Assembly: GCA_015064205.1 (NCBI GenBank)
Contig: SVSR01000001.1
Coordinates: 119,840 to 183,839 of the forward strand
Length of the DNA: 64,000 nucleotides
Direction of reading: 5' to 3'
Source of the DNA: Oscillospiraceae bacterium
GTDB lineage: Bacteria > Bacillota > Clostridia > Oscillospirales > CAG-272
In this document: positions 18,240 to 27,674 of the stretch, one piece after another
Layout of the letters: every line of letters starts with the position of its first letter
Numbering within the stretch: the stretch's first letter is position 1
Translations under genes and position numbers: made by a program
Notes under the pieces: model-generated
Databases searched by the model: none
What the model was told of the DNA's origin: nothing
What the model saw: the letters and a program-made list of their open reading frames with translations, nothing else

Positions 18240-18295
18240 ATTAAATAGCGGCGGTCATCTGACTGCTTTTATACCTTGTTTTTGAGGAGCATATA

Positions 18296-19291
18296 ATGAA
18301 AATTGCAATACTTGGAACGGGAAGCTGGGGCAGTGCTATTGCTCAGGTACTTGCCGACAACTCTAATGAAGTTATAATGTACGGCATTGAAAAAAGCGAG
18401 ATCGACGATATAAATGCCGGATACAATAAGAAATATTTCGGCGACCTTGTTCTTGCAAAGGGAATAAGCGCAACAAGTGATCTGAGCTTTGCGCTTGATG
18501 GGGCCAAGCTTCTGGTGATAGCCGTGCCCACAAAATTTGTGTCAAGCGTACTTGAATCGGCGCGCCCTTATATAGGCAAAGACATGCTTGTTGTAAACGT
18601 GAGCAAGGGATTTGACCCGAATACCAACAACCGTATGTCAGATACGGTGCGCAGAGTTATAGGCGATATTGTAACAACCCCCGTCGTATCGGTTATAGGA
18701 CCGAGCCATGCGGAGGAGGTAATACTTCGCAGGCTCACATCTCTTTGCGCGGTGTCGGTTGATGCATCTGCCGCGCGCAGAGTACAGGAGATATTCTCAA
18801 ATAATTATATAAGACTGTATGTGAACACCGATGAGATCGGCGCCGAGTACGGCTCTGCCATGAAAAACGTTATTGCGCTTGCTTCGGGCATGCTCGTCGG
18901 TCAGGGCTTTGGTGATAATGCAAAAGCGGCGCTTGTAACACGCGGACTTGCCGAGATGACAAGATATACGCTTGCAAAGGGCGGAGACGCTAAAACTCTG
19001 ATGGGACTTACGGGAGTGGGCGACCTTGTTGTAACCTGCTTCAGCGAGCACTCAAGGAACTATCAGGCGGGGCTTTATATAGGCAAGGAAAACGGCACTA
19101 AGGAGTTTTTCGAAAAAAATCAGAAAACGGTAGAGGGAATATATTCCTGCAAGGTAGTATATGAAGACCTTGCAAATTATGATTTTGAAATGCCCATAAC
19201 GAGTGAACTCTATAAAATCCTTTATAAAAACAAACGTCCGTCAGATGCGCTTGGCGACATAATGTCGAGGCCTCTTAAGGACGAAAACTAA
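18296..19291 (+). CDS. gpsA: NAD(P)H-dependent glycerol-3-phosphate dehydrogenase
   Basis: Makes sn-glycerol-3-phosphate from DHAP for phospholipid (and possibly teichoic acid) synthesis. The 331-aa product has the Rossmann motif ILGTGSWGSAIA, the active-site region GPSHAEEV, and YGSAMKNVIALASG with the catalytic Lys. GLTGVGDLVVTC and RNYQAGL follow in the C-terminal domain. Its Shine-Dalgarno is GAGGAG. It is followed by an O-acetylation cluster but has no obvious terminator, so co-transcription is possible. Confidence 0.96.
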   Translation: MKIAILGTGSWGSAIAQVLADNSNEVIMYGIEKSEIDDINAGYNKKYFGDLVLAKGISATSDLSFALDGAKLLVIAVPTKFVSSVLESARPYIGKDMLVVNVSKGFDPNTNNRMSDTVRRVIGDIVTTPVVSVIGPSHAEEVILRRLTSLCAVSVDASAARRVQEIFSNNYIRLYVNTDEIGAEYGSAMKNVIALASGMLVGQGFGDNAKAALVTRGLAEMTRYTLAKGGDAKTLMGLTGVGDLVVTCFSEHSRNYQAGLYIGKENGTKEFFEKNQKTVEGIYSCKVVYEDLANYDFEMPITSELYKILYKNKRPSDALGDIMSRPLKDEN

Positions 19292-19404
19292 AAATAAAAA
19301 AGAGTGAGTGTTTTTAAATATTCATACGAATAAGGATTGGCTCGAAAAAACAAAGCCTGTCCCGATATTGTGAAAAACAGCTCTTGACATAGGAGATGAG
19401 GGTA

Positions 19405-20475
19405 TTGGCAAGCGATAATAAAAGCAAAAAGCTTTATGAGCTTTCGTATTTAAACGTGCTTTTTTGCATTATGGTTATATGCGTGCATATACTTTCAGAG
19501 CCGATAACGGCTCTTGAGCGCACGTCGCTTCAATACTTTTCTGTATACGCGCCCTGGAAGCTTTTTCAGTTTGTAACCCAGGGGTTTGTGTTCCTAAGCG
19601 GGCTCAAGCTTTTCTTGAAAGACCGCTCTGATATAAAGATCGGATGTTTTTATATTGACAGGGCAAAGCGCGTTGTGATACCATATCTTTTATGGGTTGT
19701 CATATACTACCTTTATTTTATAGCAATAGGGTGGTATGAGTTTTCAGCCGCACACCTTTTAAGATACGTTTTAATAGGCGACCTTGTGGCGCACTTCTAT
19801 TTTGTGATAATTATATGTCAGATGTATATTCTGACGCCGTTTATCGCTAAGCTTTTTAAGAAATGTTCGCCATATCTTGCGCTTATCTATTCGCTCTTTA
19901 TATCCCTTTTGCTCGGGCAGTATCTGCCGCACGTGATCTCAATAATATCACCGGACTTCACTTTTGCGTATAACGACAGGCTGTTTACAACCTATATATT
20001 CTACTTTATAGGCGGAGCGGCCGTGGGTATGAATTATAAAGTTGTTATCGGGAAGCTGAGAAAAGCTAAGGCGACGGTATATACGATGTTTGCCCTCTTT
20101 GCGATATCGAATCTGGTACTGTCGTATATAAGCATATCGGGAAGAGCGTACATGCATTGGTGCGATACGCTTCACTTTGCATACTGCGTGTCTGCAATAG
20201 CAGCGTTGTTGACTTTTATGGCAGGCTTTTGTGAAAAGCATGCCGCTTTGCCGAGAGCGGTATCAAAAATAATAATATCGGCAGACAATTCGAGCTATAT
20301 GCTTTATTTATCCCATATACTCGTGATCCTTCTGACAAGGAGGCAGCTTGACTATATGGTTCTTGACATTGGTCAAAGACTCATAGTAACCGCGGCTGTG
20401 CTTGCAATGTACACGGTACTGTCAAGTCTTGCATGGGACACAGCAAAGGGGAAAATCAAGCATAGACGGGCATGA
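19405..20475 (+). CDS. Acyltransferase family 3 integral membrane protein (OafA/WecH type)
   Basis: Multi-pass membrane acyltransferase that typically O-acetylates surface sugars using cytoplasmic acetyl-CoA. About ten hydrophobic segments are visible across about 356 aa. The N-terminal family region reads LNVLFCIMVICVHILSE, with the conserved His in the first helix. The ORF track starts at ATG 19396, but AGGAG abuts that ATG; the TTG at 19405 has 9-nt spacing and is the better start. It opens a cluster with a DUF4358 lipoprotein, an MBOAT protein and a DHHW protein, all consistent with cell-surface acetylation. Confidence 0.8.
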   Translation: MASDNKSKKLYELSYLNVLFCIMVICVHILSEPITALERTSLQYFSVYAPWKLFQFVTQGFVFLSGLKLFLKDRSDIKIGCFYIDRAKRVVIPYLLWVVIYYLYFIAIGWYEFSAAHLLRYVLIGDLVAHFYFVIIICQMYILTPFIAKLFKKCSPYLALIYSLFISLLLGQYLPHVISIISPDFTFAYNDRLFTTYIFYFIGGAAVGMNYKVVIGKLRKAKATVYTMFALFAISNLVLSYISISGRAYMHWCDTLHFAYCVSAIAALLTFMAGFCEKHAALPRAVSKIIISADNSSYMLYLSHILVILLTRRQLDYMVLDIGQRLIVTAAVLAMYTVLSSLAWDTAKGKIKHRRA

Positions 20476-20558
20476 ATATATTATCTTAAGCCCGGAAAAA
20501 ATATAAAAAAGTATCGCAAAAGCGATAATCTGCCGAAACGGCACGGAGGTAAAACAAA

Positions 20559-21218
20559 ATGAAAAAATTACTTGCACTTGTACTTGCTCTTATTATAGTT
20601 ACGGCAAGCTTCACCGGATGCTTCGGTGCAAAGGACGATCAGACAAGCGACGATACCGTTCTTGATACTACTGTTGAGAGCGAATCTGCCGATGATTCTG
20701 CGCAGAATGACGGCGCCGGCTTTACAACCGACATCGAGCTTATTGAAAGCAAGCCCACAGCTGAAACAAACGACGTTGCAATAGAGGATATTCACACAGC
20801 TATCAAGGAGCTCTTTGGGGAAAACTATCTTCCTTCAATGCCTCTTGATACTGAATACCTTGAAATGACCTACGGCGTAAAGCCCGAATGGATCGAAAGC
20901 TACGTTGCAGAGATCCCCATGATCAGCTTCCACGTTGATACACTTATTGCAATAAAGGCTGCTGACGGTCAGGCTGATAACGTCGAGAGTGCTCTTAACG
21001 ATTACAGAACCTACGTTGTTGAAAACTCTCTCCAGTACCCTGCAAACGTTCCCAAGGTTAATGCTTCCAGAGTATACAGAGCAGGCGACTACGTATTCTT
21101 CCTCATGCTCGGCGTTGTAGGTGACGAATATATGGACGACGAAAACGGTGCGTACAACGTTGCTGTTGAAAACAATGAAAAGGTAGTTTCCAAGATAGAA
21201 GAGCTCCTTATCAAGTAA
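20559..21218 (+). CDS. DUF4358 lipoprotein
   Basis: The 219-aa exported lipoprotein has a signal peptide with lipobox ASFTGC (Cys about residue 21). An acidic low-complexity linker (about 25-65) precedes a DUF4358-like domain with DTEYLEMTYGVKPEWIESY and a C-terminal helix. DUF4358 proteins are often found beside MBOAT and DHHW acetylation genes, as here; their function is undefined. Two tiny hairpins (TATCGC/GCGATA and TGCCG/CGGCA) lie just before the GGAGGT Shine-Dalgarno. A terminator-like hairpin follows the gene. Confidence 0.82.
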   Translation: MKKLLALVLALIIVTASFTGCFGAKDDQTSDDTVLDTTVESESADDSAQNDGAGFTTDIELIESKPTAETNDVAIEDIHTAIKELFGENYLPSMPLDTEYLEMTYGVKPEWIESYVAEIPMISFHVDTLIAIKAADGQADNVESALNDYRTYVVENSLQYPANVPKVNASRVYRAGDYVFFLMLGVVGDEYMDDENGAYNVAVENNEKVVSKIEELLIK

Positions 21219-21250
21219 TAAAAGTTCAAATCAAATATCCGGTTTAAAGC

Positions 21251-21285
21251 TTTTGCCGGTCCCGAAAGCCGGGACCGGCAAAAAT
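21251..21285 (+). terminator. Terminator or attenuator between the DUF4358 gene and the MBOAT gene
   Basis: Perfect 13-bp stem TTTTGCCGGTCCC / GGGACCGGCAAAA with a 7-nt loop and ATTTTAG after it. The next gene starts 25 nt downstream with no separate promoter visible, so the hairpin probably reduces rather than abolishes downstream expression. Confidence 0.8.
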
Positions 21286-21309
21286 TTTAGAGAAAGACGA
21301 GGCTTAATT

Positions 21310-22722
21310 GTGGTTTTCAGCAGCGTAGTATTTTTGTTCAGGTATCTGCCGCTTGTGCTTTTGTTGTATTTTATATCGCCAAAGCCGGCTAAAAATTTAA
21401 TACTTTTTATATTCAGCCTGCTTTTTTATGCATGGGGTGAGCCTGTGTACGTGGTGCTTATGATCTTTTCAACCCTTGTTGACTATACGCACGGTCTTCT
21501 TGTGGACAAGTATAAACGAGAGGGAAAGATAAGGCTTGCAAAGGCGGCTCTTATATCGTCGGTTATCGTAAATCTTGCGCTTCTTGGATTTTTTAAGTAC
21601 GCAGGATTCGGTGTAAACAATATAAACGCAATTTTCGATCTCGCGATTCCTTTTAAAGGAGTAGCTCTTCCGATCGGTATATCCTTCTATACCTTCCAGA
21701 CGATGTCATATACCATAGATGTATACAGGGGAGATGCCGAGCCGCAGAAGAATATAATCTCATTTGGCGCATACGTGGCGCTTTTCCCTCAGCTTATAGC
21801 AGGACCGATAGTTCAGTATAAGACGATAGCAGAGCAGCTTATAAAGCCTATAATAAACGCGGATATGTTTTCAAGCGGCGTTATGCGCTTCACTGTGGGA
21901 CTTGGCAAGAAGATACTTCTTGCAAACACCGCAGGAGAGATATTTAACAGCCTTACGGCAGGCTCGTTTGACAATCTTTCCGCACTTGGCGCATGGACTG
22001 CAATTATAGCATACACGTTCCAGATATACTTCGATTTCTCGGGATATTCTGATATGGCAATAGGCCTTGGACGTATTTTCGGCTTCAAATTTCTTGAAAA
22101 TTTCAATTATCCCTATATGTCAAAGAGCATAACCGAATTCTGGCGAAGATGGCATATTTCTCTCGGAAGCTGGTTTAGGGACTACGTTTATATACCTCTT
22201 GGCGGCAACAGAACAACGAAATTCGGTCACATCAGAAACATTCTTGTCGTGTGGCTTCTGACGGGCGTCTGGCACGGCGCCAACTGGAACTTTATGTTCT
22301 GGGGACTTTACTACGGACTGCTTCTTCTGATAGAAAAATTTTTCCTCGGGAGGCTTTTGTCACGCTTGCCCTCAATAGTCGGACATATATATACGCTTGT
22401 TATCGTTGTATTTGGCTGGGTGTTCTTCGTTTTTGAATCAAACGCGGATATATTCGGCTTTTTCGGTGCACTGTTTGGCGCAAACGGTGCGTGGGATCAG
22501 ACGGCGCTTTATACACTTACAAACAATATTCTTCTGTTTGTAATATTCGCGCTTGCCGCAACCGATCTGCCCTCAAGGCTTGTTAAAAAGGTATTTGACG
22601 ATGAAAACAGACCTGTTCTGTGGGCAGGCGGCAGAATTGCATATATGACGGTGTTTATCATTATATCAACGGCGTTTCTTGTAAACTCAACGTATAATCC
22701 ATTTTTGTATTTTAGATTCTGA
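21310..22722 (+). CDS. MBOAT family O-acyltransferase (AlgI/DltB-like)
   Basis: Membrane-bound O-acyltransferase that moves acetyl groups across the membrane to an extracytoplasmic acceptor. About ten membrane helices are visible in about 470 aa. Family signatures are GISFYTFQTMSYTIDVYRG, the FNYPYMSKSITEFWRRWHISLG block and LTGVWHGANWNF, with the catalytic His in WHGA. The ORF track start (21253) lies inside a terminator hairpin; the GTG at 21310, which gives MVFSSVVFLFRYLPLVL, is the likely start. It is 20 nt before the DHHW partner gene. Confidence 0.92.
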   Translation: MVFSSVVFLFRYLPLVLLLYFISPKPAKNLILFIFSLLFYAWGEPVYVVLMIFSTLVDYTHGLLVDKYKREGKIRLAKAALISSVIVNLALLGFFKYAGFGVNNINAIFDLAIPFKGVALPIGISFYTFQTMSYTIDVYRGDAEPQKNIISFGAYVALFPQLIAGPIVQYKTIAEQLIKPIINADMFSSGVMRFTVGLGKKILLANTAGEIFNSLTAGSFDNLSALGAWTAIIAYTFQIYFDFSGYSDMAIGLGRIFGFKFLENFNYPYMSKSITEFWRRWHISLGSWFRDYVYIPLGGNRTTKFGHIRNILVVWLLTGVWHGANWNFMFWGLYYGLLLLIEKFFLGRLLSRLPSIVGHIYTLVIVVFGWVFFVFESNADIFGFFGALFGANGAWDQTALYTLTNNILLFVIFALAATDLPSRLVKKVFDDENRPVLWAGGRIAYMTVFIIISTAFLVNSTYNPFLYFRF

Positions 22723-22742
22723 GAGAAAGGCGGGTTAGTTAA

Positions 22743-23879
22743 ATGAAAAAATATAAAATAATCGTTTCGGCGTTTTTTATAGCCGCCCTTGCCTTTTTGA
22801 CTGTTGCAAGCATGGTAAATCCCGTACGCGAGAGATCTGAAAGTGAAAACCGTAATCTTGCGCAGATGCCCAAGCTTTCTGTAAAAAGTGTATTTGACGG
22901 CAGCTTTACTAAAGGCTATGAGGATTTTGTAACCGATCAGTTCGTATGGCGCGATATGTGGATACAGTTAAAATCAAGCGTTGAGCGCATGATGGGCAAA
23001 ACCCTTTCAAACGGCGTGTATTTTGCAGACGATAACTATTTTATCGAGCACAAATCAAATGCGGACGTTGACTCAGAGTTGCTTGAAAGGAATATAGGAT
23101 TTCTCAAAGCTTTCGTTGAGAATATGTCTGCGCAGACAGACGGTAAGGCGCTTGTTTCAATTGCGCCGACGGCTTCTGCTGTGCTTGCAGACAAGCTTCC
23201 GAAATTCAACGATGAGTATGACTGGAATGCCGCGCTTGATAATATTGCAGATATTCTGGGCGACTCTTTTGTTGATCTCAGAGAAGTCCTTAATGAGCAT
23301 AAAGACGAGTATGTTTTTTACCGCACAGACCATCACTGGACGACGGACGGCGCGTATTATGCATACAGCGAGATCATAAAGGAGTTTGGCTTTGAGCCTC
23401 TTGCCAAAGAGGATTTTGCGCGTATTGTGCTAAGCGAGGATTTCCTCGGCACGGTTATTGCCAAGCTCAATATAAAAACAGAACCCGACGTTATGGTGAA
23501 ATACGAGGCAATAAGCGAAAATCCCATAAGCGTAAGCTATAATCTCGGAGCAAAGGTCACGAATACGCTATATGATGGCTCAAAGCTTGATACGCGCGAT
23601 AAATACGCATATTATCTTGGCGGAAACGACGCGCTTATCGAGATAAACACAACCGTTGACAATGACCGTGTACTAATGATCGCCAAGGATTCATATGCAA
23701 ACTGCCTGATACCTTTTCTGACTTCTCATTTTGAAAAGATATACGTTGTTGATCTAAGATATTTCAATCTCGGTGTATCCGAATATACAAAGCAGACAGG
23801 CGACGTTACCGACGCGCTGGTGCTCTACAATGCTTCAGGGTTTGCCGCGGACAGATATGTATTCAAGCTTTCACGCTGA
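22743..23879 (+). CDS. DHHW family protein, AlgJ/AlgX-like acetyltransferase partner of MBOAT
   Basis: The 378-aa product has an N-terminal membrane anchor (IIVSAFFIAALAFLTVASMV) and an SGNH-like extracytoplasmic domain. The name-giving DHHW motif is present (YRTDHHWTTDGAYYAY) at about residues 196-211, along with IAKDSYANCLIPFL near the C-terminus. In alginate and similar systems the AlgJ/AlgX-type protein receives acetyl from the MBOAT and loads the polysaccharide. It lies immediately downstream of the MBOAT gene. The polymer acetylated here is unknown. Confidence 0.88.
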   Translation: MKKYKIIVSAFFIAALAFLTVASMVNPVRERSESENRNLAQMPKLSVKSVFDGSFTKGYEDFVTDQFVWRDMWIQLKSSVERMMGKTLSNGVYFADDNYFIEHKSNADVDSELLERNIGFLKAFVENMSAQTDGKALVSIAPTASAVLADKLPKFNDEYDWNAALDNIADILGDSFVDLREVLNEHKDEYVFYRTDHHWTTDGAYYAYSEIIKEFGFEPLAKEDFARIVLSEDFLGTVIAKLNIKTEPDVMVKYEAISENPISVSYNLGAKVTNTLYDGSKLDTRDKYAYYLGGNDALIEINTTVDNDRVLMIAKDSYANCLIPFLTSHFEKIYVVDLRYFNLGVSEYTKQTGDVTDALVLYNASGFAADRYVFKLSR

Positions 23880-23920
23880 CATGCAACTGTTAATAAAATA
23901 TAAAAAATATACACGGGTAC

Positions 23921-23949
23921 TTGTAAAAGAAATATATCTGTTGTATAAT
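23921..23949 (+). promoter_or_regulatory. upp promoter
   Basis: TTGTAA, 17 nt, TATAAT, about 38 nt before the upp start codon. Confidence 0.75.
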
Positions 23950-23986
23950 AACTGTTAGTTTATAATTGCAAACGGAGGGCATAAGA

Positions 23987-24616
23987 TTGGGCGGACTTCA
24001 TATAATCGATCATCCTATGATCCAGCATAAGCTGACTATAATGAGAAGCAAGAAAACTGGAAGTAAGGATTTCAGAGAACTTCTTGAGGAAATTGCAATG
24101 TTTATGGGCTATGAGCTCACACGTGATCTGCCGCTTAAAGATGTGGAAATAGAAACTCCGATGTCGAAAATGACTGCAAAGACCATAGCAGGTAAGAAGC
24201 TTGCGATAGTTCCGATACTAAGAGCGGGACTTGGTATGGTGGACGGGCTCTTAAGCCTTGTACCTGTTGCAAAGGTAGGTCACATAGGCTTATACAGAGA
24301 TCCTGCAACCCATGCGCCGGTAGAGTATTACTGCAAGCTTCCTATGGACATAGAGGAGAGGATAGTTATCGTTGTTGACCCAATGCTTGCAACGGGCGGC
24401 AGTGCGTCTGATGCCATAAGGCTCTTAAAGGAAAAGGGTTGCACGAACTTAAGGCTTATGTCGCTTGTTGCGGCACCCGACGGAGTTGAAAAGGTGTTGT
24501 CCGATCACCCTGATGTTGATATATTTGTTGCGGCGCTTGATGAAAAGCTCGACGATCACGCGTATATTCTCCCGGGTCTTGGCGATGCAGGCGACAGACT
24601 TTTCGGAACAAAATAA
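23987..24616 (+). CDS. upp: Uracil phosphoribosyltransferase
   Basis: Salvages uracil to UMP with PRPP. The 209-aa length is exact for the family when the TTG at 23987 is used (GGAGG Shine-Dalgarno, 8-nt spacing), giving [16 protein letters not shown]. The track's earlier TTG adds an unrelated heptapeptide. The PRPP-binding motif [12 protein letters not shown] and the uracil-binding tail [17 protein letters not shown] are both visible. It is preceded by its own promoter and followed by a strong stem-loop, so it may be monocistronic. Confidence 0.96.
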   Translation: MGGLHIIDHPMIQHKLTIMRSKKTGSKDFRELLEEIAMFMGYELTRDLPLKDVEIETPMSKMTAKTIAGKKLAIVPILRAGLGMVDGLLSLVPVAKVGHIGLYRDPATHAPVEYYCKLPMDIEERIVIVVDPMLATGGSASDAIRLLKEKGCTNLRLMSLVAAPDGVEKVLSDHPDVDIFVAALDEKLDDHAYILPGLGDAGDRLFGTK

Positions 24617-24627
24617 AACAGTGAAGC

Positions 24628-24658
24628 CAAGGGTGTGTTGCATAGCAATATACCCTTG
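24628..24658 (+). terminator. Hairpin downstream of upp
   Basis: CAAGGGTGTGTTGC pairs along its whole 14 bp (two G-U pairs) with GCAATATACCCTTG around a 3-nt loop. Little U-tract follows (ATTGGTTAAAT), so it may be a weak terminator or a leader structure occluding the start of the next gene, 13 nt away. Confidence 0.55.
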
Positions 24659-24671
24659 ATTGGTTAAATAT

Positions 24672-25655
24672 ATGAGAATTCTTTACATAGGTAAAAACGA
24701 TGCGGGGCAAAGGCTGGATAAGTTTATTACAAAAACTCTGAAGGCTTTTCCGATGCCGCTTTTATATAAATCGATACGAACAAAGAAAATAAAGGTAAAC
24801 CGCAAGCGTACAGAACCGGGATACGTGCTTCTGGAGGGCGATACGGTACAGCTGTTTATCGCTGAAGAATTTTTTGAGCCTGATGCCGCAGAGAGAGCTT
24901 TTATGAAATTAAAGCCGTCTATAGACGTGGTATATGAGGACGAGAATATAATACTTGTCAACAAACAGCCCGGGCTTATAGTACATTCGGATGAAAACGA
25001 AGAGGTTAATACGCTTATAGGTCATATCAAGGCTTATCTTTATAAAAAAGGTGAATATGACCCCGATAACGAGCAGTCGTTTGCTCCCGCACTCTGCAAC
25101 CGTATAGACAGAAACACGGGCGGGATCGTGCTTGCGGCAAAAACTGCGGCGGCACTCCGCTTTTTCAATGAAAAAATCAAAATGCACGAACTTGATAAAT
25201 ACTATCTGTGCGCTGTGCACGGCAAAATGCCAAAGCGTGAGGATACGCTTGTCGGATATCTGAAAAAGGATACGGACAAGAATATGGTAGATATTAAAGA
25301 AAAAGGCGCGGCAGGGTATAAGGAGATAATAACCAAATATAAGCTGCTTGAACAAAAAGGCGAGCTCTCGCTTCTTGAAATAGAACTTATAACGGGGAAA
25401 ACCCATCAGATAAGAGCGCATATGTCATCTATCGGCCATCCGCTTCTGGGCGACGGCAAATACGGTATAAACAAAGACGACCGCAAGGCAGGATATGCAT
25501 ATCAGGCTCTTTATGCATATAAGCTCTGTTTCTCATATAAGAAAAGCAACTCAGAGTTTGATTATTTGTCAAATCAGAGCTTTACGTGCGATCCTTCAAA
25601 AATATATTTTCTGAAGGAGTTTGACTTATATAAAAAGGAAATGAAGGGAAAATAA
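24672..25655 (+). CDS. RluA family pseudouridine synthase with S4 domain
   Basis: Isomerises uridine to pseudouridine in rRNA (RluC/RluD class). Start at ATG 24672 gives MRILYIGKNDAGQRLDKFI, an S4 RNA-binding domain in about residues 10-75. The catalytic core shows INKxP-like VNKQPGLIVHS and the active-site Asp motif NRIDRNTGGIVLAAK, followed by LITGKTHQIRAHM. The ORF track adds four residues from an upstream TTG. No strong Shine-Dalgarno is visible. It abuts the next gene with zero spacing, which suggests translational coupling to the LTA-synthase-like protein. Confidence 0.9.
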   Translation: MRILYIGKNDAGQRLDKFITKTLKAFPMPLLYKSIRTKKIKVNRKRTEPGYVLLEGDTVQLFIAEEFFEPDAAERAFMKLKPSIDVVYEDENIILVNKQPGLIVHSDENEEVNTLIGHIKAYLYKKGEYDPDNEQSFAPALCNRIDRNTGGIVLAAKTAAALRFFNEKIKMHELDKYYLCAVHGKMPKREDTLVGYLKKDTDKNMVDIKEKGAAGYKEIITKYKLLEQKGELSLLEIELITGKTHQIRAHMSSIGHPLLGDGKYGINKDDRKAGYAYQALYAYKLCFSYKKSNSEFDYLSNQSFTCDPSKIYFLKEFDLYKKEMKGK

Positions 25656-27608
25656 ATGGCACTTGCCGAAAAAAATAAAAAAACGTATAAAATATCCCTG
25701 CTTGCAAATCTGCTTGCATGGATAATATCGTCGGTTTTTTTAAACCTTGTACTTGAGGTGCTTCAGCGCCGCTCTTTATATGAAGCGTTGGTACATATGG
25801 TCAAAAGTGCGCCTATATTTTTGCTCAATACGGCTATAATCATGCTTTGCTCGTCATTTATGCTTATAGTGCGCCGAAAAATATTTGCGTTTGCGCTTCC
25901 TGCGTTTCTGTGGCTCATAGTGGGAGTAACCAATACGGTACTTCTGTCTTTAAGACCCCTGCCGATCTCGTTTTCGGATTTCAGGCTCGTTGCTGAAGCG
26001 CTGAATATGATGAAGCTTTACTTTAACATTTATGAGATATTGCTTATAGCTTTCGGAATACTTGCAGCTATATTTGTTCTCGTGTGGATCTTTGTCAAAA
26101 CACCGCAGTTTGAGTGCGGGATGAAAAAGAGCCTTTCGCTTTTTATTCCTCTTTTTTCTTTGCTGTTGGCTATGACTGTAATACTCGGTATTTTTGATTT
26201 CTTCCCTAGAAAAAACGAAACTCCAAACGAGTTTTACGAACGCAACGGATTTGTATATAATTTCTTTAAAAGCGCAAGAGCTACGGGACTGTATACACCC
26301 GAGGGTTACTCGGACGATGCACTTGCCGCATTCATGGCACAACTTGACGGACAAAAAGCAGACGTTCAGGACGAAAGACCTAACGTTATTGTGCTGCAGC
26401 TTGAGTCATTCTTCGATATGACGTGGATGCACGGAGTCAGCCTTTCAGAAGACCCTGTACCAAACTTCAGAAAATTAAAGGACGAGGGCGCAAGCGGATA
26501 CCTATACGTACCCTCATACGGCGGCGGAACGTCAAACGTTGAGTTTGAAATACTTACGGGTATGAATCTTGACCATTTCACAATAGGTGAGTCACCCTAT
26601 TACACGCTTCTTGACAAAAACGTCCTCTGGGATACGATGCCCTTTAATATGAAGCGCCTCGGATATACCGCTCACGCGATACACAATTACAACGCTCTTT
26701 TTTACGAGCGTCCCGTTGCGTATAATAACCTTGGCTTTGATACGTTTACACCTGTTGAATATATGAACGGCGTGTCGTTTAACAGTCAGGGCTGGACGCG
26801 AGACGGTGTAATAACCGATGAGGTAATAACGGCTCTTGATTCTACTGAGAACACAGACTTTGTGTTTGCTGTTTCTGTTCAGGCTCATGGACCTTATCCG
26901 TCGAAAGTCAGAGCAGACGAGTTTTCCGACTATATTGACGTGAAAGCGGACAATCTTAACGCAGAAGCGCTTGCAGGGCTCACTTACTATGCTTGTACGA
27001 TAAAGGAAATGGATAATATGCTCGGCGAGCTTGTGAGTGCTCTTGAAAATTATAAGGAAAAGTGTGTGCTCGTAGTTTACGGGGATCATCTTCCTGCGAT
27101 CGACTTCAGCGTTAATTATATAAGCGCGCCGAATGCATATACAACAGAGTATGCGATATGGTCAAATTATGATATAACGGCGGAAGACAAGCATCTTGAA
27201 ACATATCAGCTTATGGCGCACGTTCAGGATGTGCTTGATCTTGAAGAGGGAATACTTACCAAGTGCCATCTTAATTATGCGGACGAAGAAGAGTATCAGG
27301 AAAAACTAAAACTTATCGAGTTTTCAATGACAAGCTCGGAAAATGATATACGTGAAGACAAAATCAGTTATTCAACTCGTCCTATAAAGATAACGTCTAT
27401 AAGCCAAAATGCGGGAGATATAGTTGTGTACGGCGAGAATTTCACTCAATGCAGTAAGATCATGGTGGGGGAAGAAATAGTTGATACTGTGTTTAAGAGC
27501 TCCAAATGTATAGTAGCGGATACAGATTCGCTTGATATTCTTAAGGGAATTGCCGTGTGTCAGATGTCGCGAGACGGCAGTACGGTTCTTGAAACGATAA
27601 CAGAATAA
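25656..27608 (+). CDS. LTA synthase-like membrane sulfatase-fold phosphotransferase with C-terminal TIG-like domain
   Basis: The 650-aa product has five N-terminal membrane helices and an extracellular sulfatase-fold domain of the LtaS type, which polymerises glycerol-phosphate from phosphatidylglycerol. Catalytic features are LQLESFF (metal Glu), PSYGGGTSNVEFE with the nucleophile Thr at about residue 291, and VYGDHLPA with the metal Asp-His pair. Beyond the usual end, residues about 565-650 form an extra beta-rich module (PIKITSISQNAG, IVVYGENFT) resembling an IPT/TIG domain. It starts directly after the RluA gene stop codon and ends in a strong terminator. Confidence 0.85.
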   Translation: MALAEKNKKTYKISLLANLLAWIISSVFLNLVLEVLQRRSLYEALVHMVKSAPIFLLNTAIIMLCSSFMLIVRRKIFAFALPAFLWLIVGVTNTVLLSLRPLPISFSDFRLVAEALNMMKLYFNIYEILLIAFGILAAIFVLVWIFVKTPQFECGMKKSLSLFIPLFSLLLAMTVILGIFDFFPRKNETPNEFYERNGFVYNFFKSARATGLYTPEGYSDDALAAFMAQLDGQKADVQDERPNVIVLQLESFFDMTWMHGVSLSEDPVPNFRKLKDEGASGYLYVPSYGGGTSNVEFEILTGMNLDHFTIGESPYYTLLDKNVLWDTMPFNMKRLGYTAHAIHNYNALFYERPVAYNNLGFDTFTPVEYMNGVSFNSQGWTRDGVITDEVITALDSTENTDFVFAVSVQAHGPYPSKVRADEFSDYIDVKADNLNAEALAGLTYYACTIKEMDNMLGELVSALENYKEKCVLVVYGDHLPAIDFSVNYISAPNAYTTEYAIWSNYDITAEDKHLETYQLMAHVQDVLDLEEGILTKCHLNYADEEEYQEKLKLIEFSMTSSENDIREDKISYSTRPIKITSISQNAGDIVVYGENFTQCSKIMVGEEIVDTVFKSSKCIVADTDSLDILKGIAVCQMSRDGSTVLETITE

Positions 27609-27612
27609 AACG

Positions 27613-27640
27613 AAAGGCAGTTCGTCTGAACTGCCTTTTA
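27613..27640 (+). terminator. Terminator after the LTA synthase-like gene
   Basis: AAAGGCAGTTC / GAACTGCCTTT perfect 11-bp stem with GTCT loop, followed by TTTA. Confidence 0.85.
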
Positions 27641-27674
27641 CATATGCGCTTGATTTTTGGAGAAAATAATACAT

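Noticed and set aside
21253-21309. N-terminal extension of the MBOAT protein from TTG 21253
   Set aside because: It would translate through a terminator hairpin and lacks an RBS; GTG 21310 gives the expected membrane N-terminus.
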